Of a DNA stretch of 64,000 nucleotides, positions 10,404-18,266 are shown one piece after another. Under the pieces are notes generated by a model, which saw only the letters and a program-made list of their open reading frames with translations, was not told the origin of the DNA and ran no database searches. The position numbers and the translations under genes are program-made. Each line of letters opens with the position of its first letter. The stretch's first letter is position 1. Origin of the DNA: Pukyongia sp963768085 (GTDB taxonomy: Bacteria > Bacteroidota > Bacteroidia > Flavobacteriales > Flavobacteriaceae); contig CAVYGO010000003.1 in the NCBI GenBank assembly GCA_963768085.1, forward strand, positions 1,488,001 to 1,552,000, given 5' to 3'.

Positions 10404-10408
10404 TACAA

Positions 10409-10437
10409 AACTTGCGCTCCTAACCGGGGCGCAAGTT
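10409..10437 (+). terminator. Hairpin after rpoC
   Basis: AACTTGCGC at 10409-10417 pairs perfectly with GCGCAAGTT at 10429-10437. Only GTTTAAAC follows, not a T-run, and the next gene begins at 10454. It probably partially terminates or stabilises the rpoBC mRNA rather than isolating the DUF3467 gene. Confidence 0.6.
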
Positions 10438-10453
10438 GTTTAAACAATATATT

Positions 10454-10768
10454 ATGGCTGAAGATAAAAAACCTAAACAAGGACAGATCAACATCGAGTT
10501 AGATGCGGAGGTGGCCCAAGGCATATACAGTAACCTTGCGATCATTAACCATTCGCAATCTGAGTTTGTGGTTGACTTTGTAACTATCATGCCGGGGGTG
10601 CCAAAAAGCAAAGTTAAGTCTCGAGTTGTACTAACACCTCAGCATGCAAAACGATTTTTGAAAGCATTGAAGGATAATGTACAACGTTTTGAGAATGCAC
10701 ACGGAGAAATAAAAGATTACCAGCAACCGCCCATCCCGATCAATTTTGGGCCAACCGGTGAAGCTTAA
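10454..10768 (+). CDS. DUF3467 domain-containing protein
   Basis: This is a 104-aa protein from the ATG at 10454 (MAEDKKPKQGQINIELD). The frame opens upstream at a TTG at 10436, but that lies inside the rpoC hairpin and adds an unlikely leader. The sequence matches the small DUF3467 family, common in Bacteroidota directly after rpoC. Family hallmarks visible are AEVAQGIYSNLAIINHSQSE, FVVDFVTIMPG and VVLTPQHAKRFLKAL. Function is unknown; its conserved place beside rpoC suggests a link to transcription or translation. A strong terminator follows at 10773-10800. Confidence 0.92.
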   Translation: MAEDKKPKQGQINIELDAEVAQGIYSNLAIINHSQSEFVVDFVTIMPGVPKSKVKSRVVLTPQHAKRFLKALKDNVQRFENAHGEIKDYQQPPIPINFGPTGEA

Positions 10769-10772
10769 TTAC

Positions 10773-10800
10773 AAATCCCTGAATTTTCAGGGATTTTTTT
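10773..10800 (+). terminator. Rho-independent terminator of the rpl-rpo-DUF3467 operon
   Basis: AAATCCCTGAA at 10773-10783 pairs with TTCAGGGATTT at 10786-10796 and is followed by a run of T. This is the clear end of the ribosomal/RNA polymerase transcription unit. Confidence 0.9.
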
Positions 10801-10983
10801 TATCATAATCCGGGGGAAATAGTCATCAATTCCCCGATCATCCCCGCTTATATTTTCCAGAATTTTACGGAAAAACATGTGTTTTTAAGTCGAAAATTTA
10901 TACAAAAAATGCTTTTCATCGAGTAAAAAATACGGTATATCGAATTTCTATAACTTGATGTACGAAAAACCCTTCATTGGAGT

Positions 10984-10991
10984 TATCTTTG
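10984..10991 (+). promoter_or_regulatory. Candidate -7 box upstream of the secreted-protein cluster
   Basis: TATCTTTG at 10984-10991 fits the Bacteroidota -7 consensus TAnnTTTG and lies 63 bp before the ATG at 11054. No convincing -33 TTTG is seen at the usual spacing. The rest of 10801-11053 is AT-rich and shows no gene. Confidence 0.4.
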
Positions 10992-11053
10992 GTTCGAATC
11001 GCGAGACCCCCGTTAATGAAAGTTAATTCTTGCGAGACACCCAAATTGAACTT

Positions 11054-12205
11054 ATGAAATTCTATGCCCCCCAATTTCAGAGAGTTACGTCTCTATGGAT
11101 GTTCGCTGTTCTTGCATTTCTATCCTTCCAATGGAGTATTGCACAGACTCAGAAACCTTCTGTTCAATCCGGTGTTACTTTTTCTTGGTCTGATACCCAG
11201 ACTGTTCCCGCTGACCCGGCTACGATAAGCGCGATAACCATAAATGGGGATGTATATCAATCTTTTGCAATTCCCTCAGCATATACAATGACTCGTTTAG
11301 GGCCAGATGGCGATATCCACAACGATATTGTTCAAAATGGAACGACAGTAAATGGAAGTAGTGCGAATGCTAACTGGGCATTAGATGCAATTGCAGCCTT
11401 CCAGGATAAAAACCTGAATCATTATTTTAACTCCAACAGAAATGGGCGTGACATATGTGGTGACTTTAGTGCGATCGCTACCACAGATGCTCAAATACAA
11501 TCTCTTTCTTTTACTCCCGGTATTCCATCCAATGCCGGAGGCTTACTTGCAATTTCAGAAAGAAATGCAAATAACTGTTATTATATAGCTGTGTATGGAA
11601 CACCCATTGGAGGAGGCCCCGAACAATTTCTGGGAGACACTTTTGTGCGTGAAAATCCAAGTAGCCAATGGGGCCCTTTATTAAATGCTCCTGCTGCCGG
11701 AGTTGATTACTGGAATACAGGAAGAGAAGTGGAAAATGGGGGAACCCTTGGTTTAGCACTTTTTATATTAGATGATCTCGCACCTGTGGGATCGGTGATA
11801 ACCAGGGTAGATCTTACCGCATCCACTGTAGACCATGGTGATGGTAAAGTGATGCTTATACAAAAATACGCAACTCCGAAATCTGAAACAGGCTGTGTGA
11901 ACGACGGATACAATGGTACAGTAGGAGGAACAGCGAATATACCTGTGGGATCTACATTCTCATTAGTGTCCGGACCAACTCCCGCCGGCCAGTCCTTTAC
12001 ATTCAACGTGGATGGTACATATAGTTATACGCCGGACCCTGGTTATTTAGGAGATGTAGTATTTGAATATCAAGTATGCTTGCCAGCTCCGAATGCAGGG
12101 ATATGTGATAGTAGTACCGCTACGATATCGTATGTAACCTATCCTAACAACAATTGCCCGTGTATATCGGGAAATGCGAACGCACCATTATTACAAACGA
12201 ATTAA
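11054..12205 (+). CDS. Secreted protein with C-terminal Ig/cadherin-like domain, function unknown
   Basis: This is a 383-aa protein from the ATG at 11054; the frame extends to a TTG at 11030, but the signal peptide starts naturally at MKFYAPQFQ. Residues ~15-31 are hydrophobic and end in SIAQ, a likely signal peptidase I site. The body (residues 35-280) is not recognised. Near residues 285-370 is a domain with FTFNVDGTYSYTPDPGYLGD and VFEYQVC, the tandem Ig/cadherin-like fold also found in the adhesin at 32057. The protein ends CPCISGNANAPLLQTN and has no T9SS sorting domain, so it may be periplasmic or surface-associated by another route. It sits 22 bp before the first of four paralogous secreted proteins. 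Confidence 0.7.
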   Translation: MKFYAPQFQRVTSLWMFAVLAFLSFQWSIAQTQKPSVQSGVTFSWSDTQTVPADPATISAITINGDVYQSFAIPSAYTMTRLGPDGDIHNDIVQNGTTVNGSSANANWALDAIAAFQDKNLNHYFNSNRNGRDICGDFSAIATTDAQIQSLSFTPGIPSNAGGLLAISERNANNCYYIAVYGTPIGGGPEQFLGDTFVRENPSSQWGPLLNAPAAGVDYWNTGREVENGGTLGLALFILDDLAPVGSVITRVDLTASTVDHGDGKVMLIQKYATPKSETGCVNDGYNGTVGGTANIPVGSTFSLVSGPTPAGQSFTFNVDGTYSYTPDPGYLGDVVFEYQVCLPAPNAGICDSSTATISYVTYPNNNCPCISGNANAPLLQTN

Positions 12206-12227
12206 CTGTCCATAGGACAATTTCTAT

Positions 12228-12953
12228 ATGAAAGTTAAAAACAACATTATGAAAAATACTATTACTCTTGGTTTGCTGAGCCTTTTTACAATGGTATCAG
12301 GTTTGGCACAGGTAGGTATTGGAACTACGAACCCACAGGAAGCCTTGCATATTGCGGGAAGTAACGCTACCATTCGCCTGGAAGGGCTCGACAACTCGAA
12401 TAATATCTTAAATAAGGGTGGTACTGACATGTATAATGTTATGGTGGACACAAATGGTAAACTTTCCTTGAGTGAGCAGCCAGGACAGCTTTCCTCTGAA
12501 GCTAATATGTCCTCAGCTGTAGCAGTACAGACGACAGCAAATTCTGATTTGAATTCTTCTGAACTATATACCAGAAGCTTCACACTGACACAAAAAGCAA
12601 TGGTTGTGATTACCTATTATATCTCATTGGATTTTAAAAGTTATGACGGCACTGCCTGCATCACTGATGGAAGAGCCAAGATCGCCCACAATTATTGGTA
12701 TTTGGGTGATGGAACCACTCCTGATACTACAAAAACATACGGTATGACAAGTTCGGTGTATTCAAATGCTGATTGTGACTCGGCCACCGGATATGTATAT
12801 AATTCACGCTCTGTGACTATTCCATTAGATGCAGGCACTTATAGTGTACACATGAACGGTGCAGTATATGGTGGAGGTATTACTTCCGATGCCGCTTTTA
12901 GGGCGACATATGGTGATATCGACAGGCTGGATATTCACGCGATTTATTTGTAA
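12228..12953 (+). CDS. Secreted GIGT-motif protein, paralog 1 of 4
   Basis: This protein is 241 aa, or 234 aa if the ATG at 12249 is used; both precede the same signal peptide (ITLGLLSLFTMVSGLAQ). Right after cleavage comes QVGIGTTNPQEALHIAGSNA, then TIRLEGLDNSNN. This opening is shared by the next three genes and resembles the short beta repeats common at the start of flavobacterial fibre-like secreted proteins. The C-terminal half has alternating beta-strand patterns ending LDAGTYSVHMNGAVYGGG and DRLDIHAIYL. Function is unknown. It is probably co-transcribed with the gene at 11054. Confidence 0.75.
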   Translation: MKVKNNIMKNTITLGLLSLFTMVSGLAQVGIGTTNPQEALHIAGSNATIRLEGLDNSNNILNKGGTDMYNVMVDTNGKLSLSEQPGQLSSEANMSSAVAVQTTANSDLNSSELYTRSFTLTQKAMVVITYYISLDFKSYDGTACITDGRAKIAHNYWYLGDGTTPDTTKTYGMTSSVYSNADCDSATGYVYNSRSVTIPLDAGTYSVHMNGAVYGGGITSDAAFRATYGDIDRLDIHAIYL

Positions 12954-13337
12954 AAATAGATCCGTAAGCTAAATTTTTTAAAACATCCGTTGATAGGATG
13001 TCCATATTATAACTATTGGGAGAATATTGGGCTACGTCTATAATATCTCGCAATTAAATCCCGATTGTATAACCAAAATTAAGATCGGAGCTTTCCGATA
13101 TTCTTTCTCACATCAGTTGTAGTAAATTTCTTTCAGCCTATTTAGGAGATATGAAATATTTTCACTAGGTTTACTTCTAGAGACTTAAACAAATTCTTCC
13201 CCATAAATGTTTAAGCTTTCCAGATTATTATAGTTTATGTAGCCCCTGTTCAGCTGGCTTCTTTGTGAAGGTATTGTTAACCCCCGCCTCTACTATGAAT
13301 CATGGTGTTAATTGTTTAACAATTTATATCAAGAGTC
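12954..13337. other. Intergenic region between paralogs 1 and 2
   Basis: These 384 bp hold no convincing gene. A small inverted repeat ACATCC/GGATGT at 12983-13001 may form a weak hairpin after paralog 1. The remainder is AT-rich and probably carries the promoter of the 13338-15733 gene group, but no full consensus promoter was found. Confidence 0.5.
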
Positions 13338-14078
13338 ATGAAAATATGGATATTCGTATGGATTGTCTGTACGTACAGCATTAGTGCTCAGGTTGGTATT
13401 AATACCACCAATCCGCAGCAGGCCCTGCACTTAGCGGGAAGTACCGGGACACTTAGAATTGAAAGCCTCAATTCGGCAAATAATAATTTTAACGGAGGTG
13501 ACGTGAATGGCGACACCGACTTAACGAATGATACCTTTCCCTTGTATGTGGATGAAAATGGTGATTTCACACTCGAATTAGTAACCTTATTTGGTTCGGA
13601 AGAATTTGATGCTTTCGATGACACCAGTTTACCTAACAGTAGCGTCTATTTAGATCCTAATGATGCAAATGGTATAGAAGGAACAACTATTACTAGCTAT
13701 GACATCACTGTGAACAGAGCGACACTTTTGGAAATACGATACTCGGTTAGTTTTGATGTATATAAAGATATGGCTAATAATCCTATAACAGATAACCTGG
13801 CACGGAGGATCGTTAACCTGATCGCGGTTTCCGGAACAACCCGGTTGTACGGGCGAAGCTCCAAATGTTTTACAAATACTTCAACCTTAGGTGTTCCCGG
13901 AACCATGTATAACAGCGCTACGACCTATGTTAGTCTGCCATCGGCGGGAACTTATACGATTTCACTTCGGGGTTCGGTTGGTTCGAATATAAAAGGAGGG
14001 GGTGGCGGCAGTGTCTCTAAAGAGACCTTTGTGGAGTTTGCCACCGGAAATGATTTTCTATTTATAAGAATGCATTGA
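13338..14078 (+). CDS. Secreted GIGT-motif protein, paralog 2 of 4
   Basis: This is a 246-aa protein with an N-terminal signal peptide (IWIFVWIVCTYSISAQ). It is followed by VGINTTNPQQALHLAGSTGT, then LRIESLNSANNNF, clearly homologous to its neighbours. An acidic DVNGDTDLTND segment follows. The C-terminal domain ends LPSAGTYTISLRGSVGSNIK, a glycine run (KGGGGGSV) and FLFIRMH, the same strand pattern as the other three copies. No enzyme motif is visible. It starts a tight plus-strand run of three paralogs (22 bp, then 7 bp spacing). Confidence 0.75.
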   Translation: MKIWIFVWIVCTYSISAQVGINTTNPQQALHLAGSTGTLRIESLNSANNNFNGGDVNGDTDLTNDTFPLYVDENGDFTLELVTLFGSEEFDAFDDTSLPNSSVYLDPNDANGIEGTTITSYDITVNRATLLEIRYSVSFDVYKDMANNPITDNLARRIVNLIAVSGTTRLYGRSSKCFTNTSTLGVPGTMYNSATTYVSLPSAGTYTISLRGSVGSNIKGGGGGSVSKETFVEFATGNDFLFIRMH

Positions 14079-14100
14079 TAATCCTAAGCAGGATGAGATT

Positions 14101-14871
14101 ATGAGGACGATTTTTAAATTATGTTTATTACTGACCACCAACATTTTAATGGCGCAGGTTGGTATCGGTACAGTTACACCCCAGAAGGATCTGCATGTTT
14201 CAGGAAGTAATGCCACCATTCGAATTGAGAGTTTGAATTCCACATATAACCCGACCTATAATGACGGTATCAAATTATCACCCGCATATGTTGACGGAAA
14301 TGGGGATGTAACCATTGGGAACGGTACCGGTCCCTCTGGAGCAGAACCTTTGAACTTTCTAATTGTTGTAGACGATTTTATACCTAATGACCCCTATACC
14401 CTTGGATTGGGAACCGGAATAGCGGTTAACAGCAATGACCTTGGAGAGACCTTTAAGGAAGGACAGATTCAAACTGTCACTTTTACTACTCCCGTGGATG
14501 CGTTCGTAGAAGTGAAGTACGGAATAACAATGGTTATAGTTGGAAATGACCTTTCTTTAGGATGTCCATGTGTTTATGTTGATCTGGATCAATCCGTGTC
14601 CATGTTAACATACTTTAAAGTTGACCTGAACAACGATGGATTAGACCTTACCGAAAGTGGCAAACAATACGGCCATAAGGCGCAGTATTATTCAACTGGT
14701 AATCAGGGATCGGTAGGGTACCCCTATATGAATGGCCAGGCGATATTCACCGTTCCGGCAGGGACGCATACACTTTACTTTTACGGCCAGGTCCGGGATG
14801 CAGCTTCCAGTTATACGAGTATAGGATTCGGGGGCGCGCAGGATTATTTGAAAATCAGGGTTTATAATTAG
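14101..14871 (+). CDS. Secreted GIGT-motif protein, paralog 3 of 4
   Basis: This 256-aa protein has a signal peptide (IFKLCLLLTTNILMAQ), then VGIGTVTPQKDLHVSGSNAT and IRIESLNSTYNP. The middle is acidic and has a CPCVYVDLDQS stretch with a close Cys pair. The C-terminus reads VPAGTHTLYFYGQVRDAASS and DYLKIRVYN, again the shared pattern of AGT-strand, G, then a terminal strand. It is expected to be exported; function unknown. It lies 22 bp after paralog 2 and 7 bp before paralog 4. Confidence 0.75.
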   Translation: MRTIFKLCLLLTTNILMAQVGIGTVTPQKDLHVSGSNATIRIESLNSTYNPTYNDGIKLSPAYVDGNGDVTIGNGTGPSGAEPLNFLIVVDDFIPNDPYTLGLGTGIAVNSNDLGETFKEGQIQTVTFTTPVDAFVEVKYGITMVIVGNDLSLGCPCVYVDLDQSVSMLTYFKVDLNNDGLDLTESGKQYGHKAQYYSTGNQGSVGYPYMNGQAIFTVPAGTHTLYFYGQVRDAASSYTSIGFGGAQDYLKIRVYN

Positions 14872-14878
14872 GAGCGTT

Positions 14879-15733
14879 ATGAATAGGACAATTTTAATAC
14901 TAATAATTTTATTTAACTCTGCGGTTTATGCCCAGGTTGGGATCAACACCACCAATCCTCAACAACAATTGCACCTGGCCGGTTCGTCAACCAATGTTAG
15001 GGTTGATGGCCTGGATTCTATGAACAATTTCCAAAACCTGGGAGCACAATCATCGACCCGGGTATATGTGGATGCCGATGGTGATCTCACCCTGGGAACT
15101 TCGGCAAATACAGTTGAAATGTTAGTGGATACTGATAACTACCTTCAGGATGTAGAAAATCCAACTAGTTTGGTTAACCAGACTGGAACTGCATTTGGGT
15201 ACGAGATCGCGGGGAATCCCACAAATTTCAGTGCGCACCAGTTCACGCTTACAAAAAATGCGATCGTAGAGGTGAATTATTCGGTTTCATTTTCGCTGTA
15301 TAAAACCTCAGGGGCCAATGGACGGATAGACGATGGCCATGCAAGAATTGTCCAAACAGCGGTCTATTTTCGACAAGTTACAGATCCCACCGATCCTTAT
15401 GCGGGACCTGCGGTAATCAACGATGTGGATGGAAACCCGATCAACGGGGGACCCTGGTGTATCGATGTTAATGCTTCGGGAACTGTATGTCTTGAAACGG
15501 GAGGGTTAATAGCATTAAATGGTCAGTTTTACGTGAACACCGATAACAGCAATGGTGAATATCGCGGGATGTGGAACACGGGGACAGATTATGTTAAATT
15601 ACCTCCAGGAACCTATATCGCCCTATTTGCAGGCCAGTTGGCCGTTGGGGATGTTTCCGGGACAGGAGCTGTAAAAATGTACCTGGGATCCGGTAAGGAT
15701 GAACTACAAATAATCGCTTACTATTACGAATGA
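14879..15733 (+). CDS. Secreted GIGT-motif protein, paralog 4 of 4
   Basis: This 284-aa protein is the longest of the four. It has a signal peptide (ILILIILFNSAVYAQ), then VGINTTNPQQQLHLAGSSTN and VRVDGLDSMNN. A region around residues 185-205 contains GGPWCIDVNASGTVCLETGG, with two Cys that could form a disulfide. The C-terminus is PPGTYIALFAGQLAVGDV and DELQIIAYYYE. It ends convergently with prfC, overlapping by 10 bp, and no terminator hairpin separates them. Confidence 0.75.
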   Translation: MNRTILILIILFNSAVYAQVGINTTNPQQQLHLAGSSTNVRVDGLDSMNNFQNLGAQSSTRVYVDADGDLTLGTSANTVEMLVDTDNYLQDVENPTSLVNQTGTAFGYEIAGNPTNFSAHQFTLTKNAIVEVNYSVSFSLYKTSGANGRIDDGHARIVQTAVYFRQVTDPTDPYAGPAVINDVDGNPINGGPWCIDVNASGTVCLETGGLIALNGQFYVNTDNSNGEYRGMWNTGTDYVKLPPGTYIALFAGQLAVGDVSGTGAVKMYLGSGKDELQIIAYYYE

Positions 15734-17331
15734 GCAGCCTTGTGGTTGAATTCACTCACAAAATGCAACTTCACCGAGGGATATTTGGATTGAGTCATTT
15801 GAAGACTAAAAGCGGAATCTGCAAAAAATACTAATTGCCCACGTTTATCCTTTGCCAGGAATTTCGATTTTACCCGTTTAAATTCAGCAAATTCTTCATT
15901 ATTTGGATCCTCAGGATCTACCCAGCACGCCTTGTGTACGTTTAGGTTCTCATACCTGCATGTGGCTCCATATTCGTGCTCTAGACGATATTGAATAACC
16001 TCAAATTGTAACGCTCCCACGGTTCCTATTACCTTTCGGCCATTGAGATCCAAGGTGAATAATTGGGCAACACCTTCGTCCATTAACTGATCGATTCCTT
16101 TTTCAAGTTGTTTGCTCTTCATAGGATCGGCATTGTTAATAAACTTGAAATGTTCGGGAGAAAAGCTTGGAATTCCTTTATATTGCATGATCTCTCCTTC
16201 AGTAAGAGTATCTCCTATTTTGAAATTACCGGTATCATGCAGACCCACTATATCTCCCGGATAGGAAATATCTACGATCTGTTTCTTTTCAGCAAAAAAC
16301 GCGTTCGGACTGGAAAACTTCATTTTTTTACTATTTCGGACATGCAGATAGGGAGTATTTCTTTTGAAAGTACCGGAAACGATTTTCACAAAAGCAAGGC
16401 GGTCCCTATGCTTAGGATCCATATTTGCATGTATTTTGAAAACAAAACCTGAGAATTCTTTTTCATCTGGTTTTACCAGGCGGGTATCACTTTTTTTTGG
16501 CCTGGGCGCTGGTGCAATCTCAATAAAACAATCCAGAAGTTCCCGAACACCAAAATTATTCAGAGCTGAACCAAAAAAGACAGGTTGCAAATGCCCATCA
16601 AGATATTCGCTCCTGTCAAAATCAGGGTAGACCTCATGAACTAATTCCAGTTCATCGCGCAAAGTTTCAGCTGCTGCAGCCCCAATTAACTCATCGAGTT
16701 CCGGACTTGTAAGATCTTCAATTTCAATGGTTTCCTCGATATTCTTCCTGCTATCACCACTAAACAGGTTAACGTTCTTCTCCCAGACATTATAGATTCC
16801 CTTGAAGTCGTATCCCATTCCGATAGGAAAACTCAAAGGTGTCACTCTTAAATGAAGTTTTTGTTCGATTTCATCCAGCAAATCAAATGCATCTTTCCCT
16901 TCTCTATCCAGTTTATTGATAAATACGATCATGGGGATATTTCGCATTCTGCAAACTTCAACCAGTTTTTCAGTTTGTTCTTCAACTCCCTTGGCGACAT
17001 CGATCACGACAATTACACTATCCACTGCAGTCAAGGTGCGAAAGGTATCTTCAGCAAAATCCTTGTGTCCGGGTGTGTCTAATATGTTGATTTTAATATT
17101 TTTATACTCAAATGCCAATACAGACGTAGCCACAGAGATACCTCTTTGTCGTTCGATCTCCATGAAGTCGCTGGTGGCTCCTTTTTTAATTTTATTGCTT
17201 TTCACCGCTCCTGCTTCCTGAATAGCTCCTCCGAAAAGCAATAATTTCTCCGTTAAAGTTGTTTTTCCCGCATCCGGATGGGAAATTATTCCGAAAGTTT
17301 TTCGCCTGGCGATTTCTTTTTCTAATGACAT
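15724..17331 (-). CDS. prfC: Peptide chain release factor 3
   Basis: This 535-aa GTPase has the usual RF3 length. The P-loop is SHPDAGKTTLTEKLLLFGG (residues ~17-35), the G3 motif is DTPGHKDFAEDTFRTL, and the G4 motif is FINKLDREG. The C-terminal RF3 domain contains VGALQFEVIQYRLEHEYGA. RF3 is a translational GTPase that removes RF1 or RF2 from the ribosome after peptide release. The gene stands alone on the minus strand between two secreted-protein clusters and is divergent from the adhesin locus upstream. Confidence 0.97.
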   Translation of the reverse strand: MSLEKEIARRKTFGIISHPDAGKTTLTEKLLLFGGAIQEAGAVKSNKIKKGATSDFMEIERQRGISVATSVLAFEYKNIKINILDTPGHKDFAEDTFRTLTAVDSVIVVIDVAKGVEEQTEKLVEVCRMRNIPMIVFINKLDREGKDAFDLLDEIEQKLHLRVTPLSFPIGMGYDFKGIYNVWEKNVNLFSGDSRKNIEETIEIEDLTSPELDELIGAAAAETLRDELELVHEVYPDFDRSEYLDGHLQPVFFGSALNNFGVRELLDCFIEIAPAPRPKKSDTRLVKPDEKEFSGFVFKIHANMDPKHRDRLAFVKIVSGTFKRNTPYLHVRNSKKMKFSSPNAFFAEKKQIVDISYPGDIVGLHDTGNFKIGDTLTEGEIMQYKGIPSFSPEHFKFINNADPMKSKQLEKGIDQLMDEGVAQLFTLDLNGRKVIGTVGALQFEVIQYRLEHEYGATCRYENLNVHKACWVDPEDPNNEEFAEFKRVKSKFLAKDKRGQLVFFADSAFSLQMTQSKYPSVKLHFVSEFNHKAAHS

Positions 17332-17644
17332 TTAATTACTTAAAATTTAGCGCAAATATAAGGCTTGTTTTGAAGACATTATACTGCATTTGATAAATTG
17401 ATTTCCTACAAGGAGATATTTGATAAGATACCGTAAAATAAGGCATATACGTGTAAGTACGTACATATAATTCCTACAAAAAAACATTAAAAAATCGTCC
17501 ATTTTGTGTAGTTCAACGAATATTTAAGATAGTTTGACGAATACCTAAGAAATTGTTAATTCTGAACGTATTTTCCTACTTATATTTGGTACTTATAGTG
17601 AGCGAAAACGTTAAAGCTCCCAATTTTATTTAAATAACCTAATC
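17332..17644 (+). promoter_or_regulatory. Adhesin locus 1 promoter region, architecture shared with locus 2
   Basis: This 313-bp divergent spacer contains a -7 box TATATTTG at 17581-17588 and elements that recur upstream of the second adhesin. TTCCTAC is at 17573, TTCAACGAAT at 17512, TAATTCCTACAAAA at 17468 and TACGTGTA at 17448. Three of these lie exactly as far from the -7 box as in the 31.6-32.0 kb region, and TTCAACGAAT is within 1 bp. A second motif copy, TTTGACGAAT, is at 17533-17542. The prfC promoter must also lie here but was not located. Confidence 0.7.
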
Positions 17645-18133
17645 ATGCAAAAGAAGTACTCGATCAAATTTTTGATTATAGCCTCCCTCGTCCTTTTTTT
17701 GGGTTCGTTCAATACGAACGCTCAAAGTTGTAACTCCGAACTTGGAGTATCAAAGAACAGAAGCGCTAGGTCTGCAACGTTAAATGATCCTACCAGATTT
17801 CAAATGGAACTCACTAATAATTCTTCGAGTTCACAGTCATATGAAATTCAGACTGTAATTTTTGAAGACCCATGTGAAGCAATTGGAACGTCAAATACAT
17901 CCTTGAGAAGCGCTGAACTAAATGTTGAGATATTTTCCAACAAGGCTCAGACAAGTATCATTACTGTTCCTGCACGCTCCACCCATTCCTTTTTAGCCGA
18001 GATTTCTGTTAATCCCGGGGCAAAATTGAATGTATGGAAATGTGTGAGACTAATAGCAGTATCTAACGCATGCTCTAAGCAGGAAGCTCAACAATTATTG
18101 AAAGTATATATATCGGACCCAACAGAACATTAA
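17645..18133 (+). CDS. Small secreted protein at the head of adhesin locus 1, function unknown
   Basis: This is a 162-aa protein with a clear signal peptide (IKFLIIASLVLFLGSFNTNAQ). The mature part begins SCNSELGVSKNRSARSATLN and has a pattern expected of a single beta-sandwich, such as an Fn3/Ig-like domain (FQMELTNNSSSSQSYEIQTV, TVPARSTHSFLAEISV). Four cysteines in the mature chain suggest disulfides. It does not match a family I can name. It is the first gene behind the shared adhesin promoter and precedes adhesin 1 by about 130 bp, so it is probably co-expressed and may be an accessory or subunit of that adhesin. Confidence 0.75.
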   Translation: MQKKYSIKFLIIASLVLFLGSFNTNAQSCNSELGVSKNRSARSATLNDPTRFQMELTNNSSSSQSYEIQTVIFEDPCEAIGTSNTSLRSAELNVEIFSNKAQTSIITVPARSTHSFLAEISVNPGAKLNVWKCVRLIAVSNACSKQEAQQLLKVYISDPTEH

Positions 18134-18266
18134 AGATTTTAAGCCCCCAAAAAATCTACCCCGTATCCTCTTAACCGAAAATTAAAATTTGCTGGTAGTA
18201 AAATATTATAGGTTTCAACCTAAATCTCATTTTATGAAGAAGCAGCTATCCATAAGAAGTATAATC

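Noticed and set aside
12228..15733. Prophage tail-fibre genes, suggested by the GIGT motifs
   Set aside because: Each protein has a signal peptide and there are no phage structural, integrase or lysis genes nearby. The motif also occurs in ordinary flavobacterial secreted proteins.
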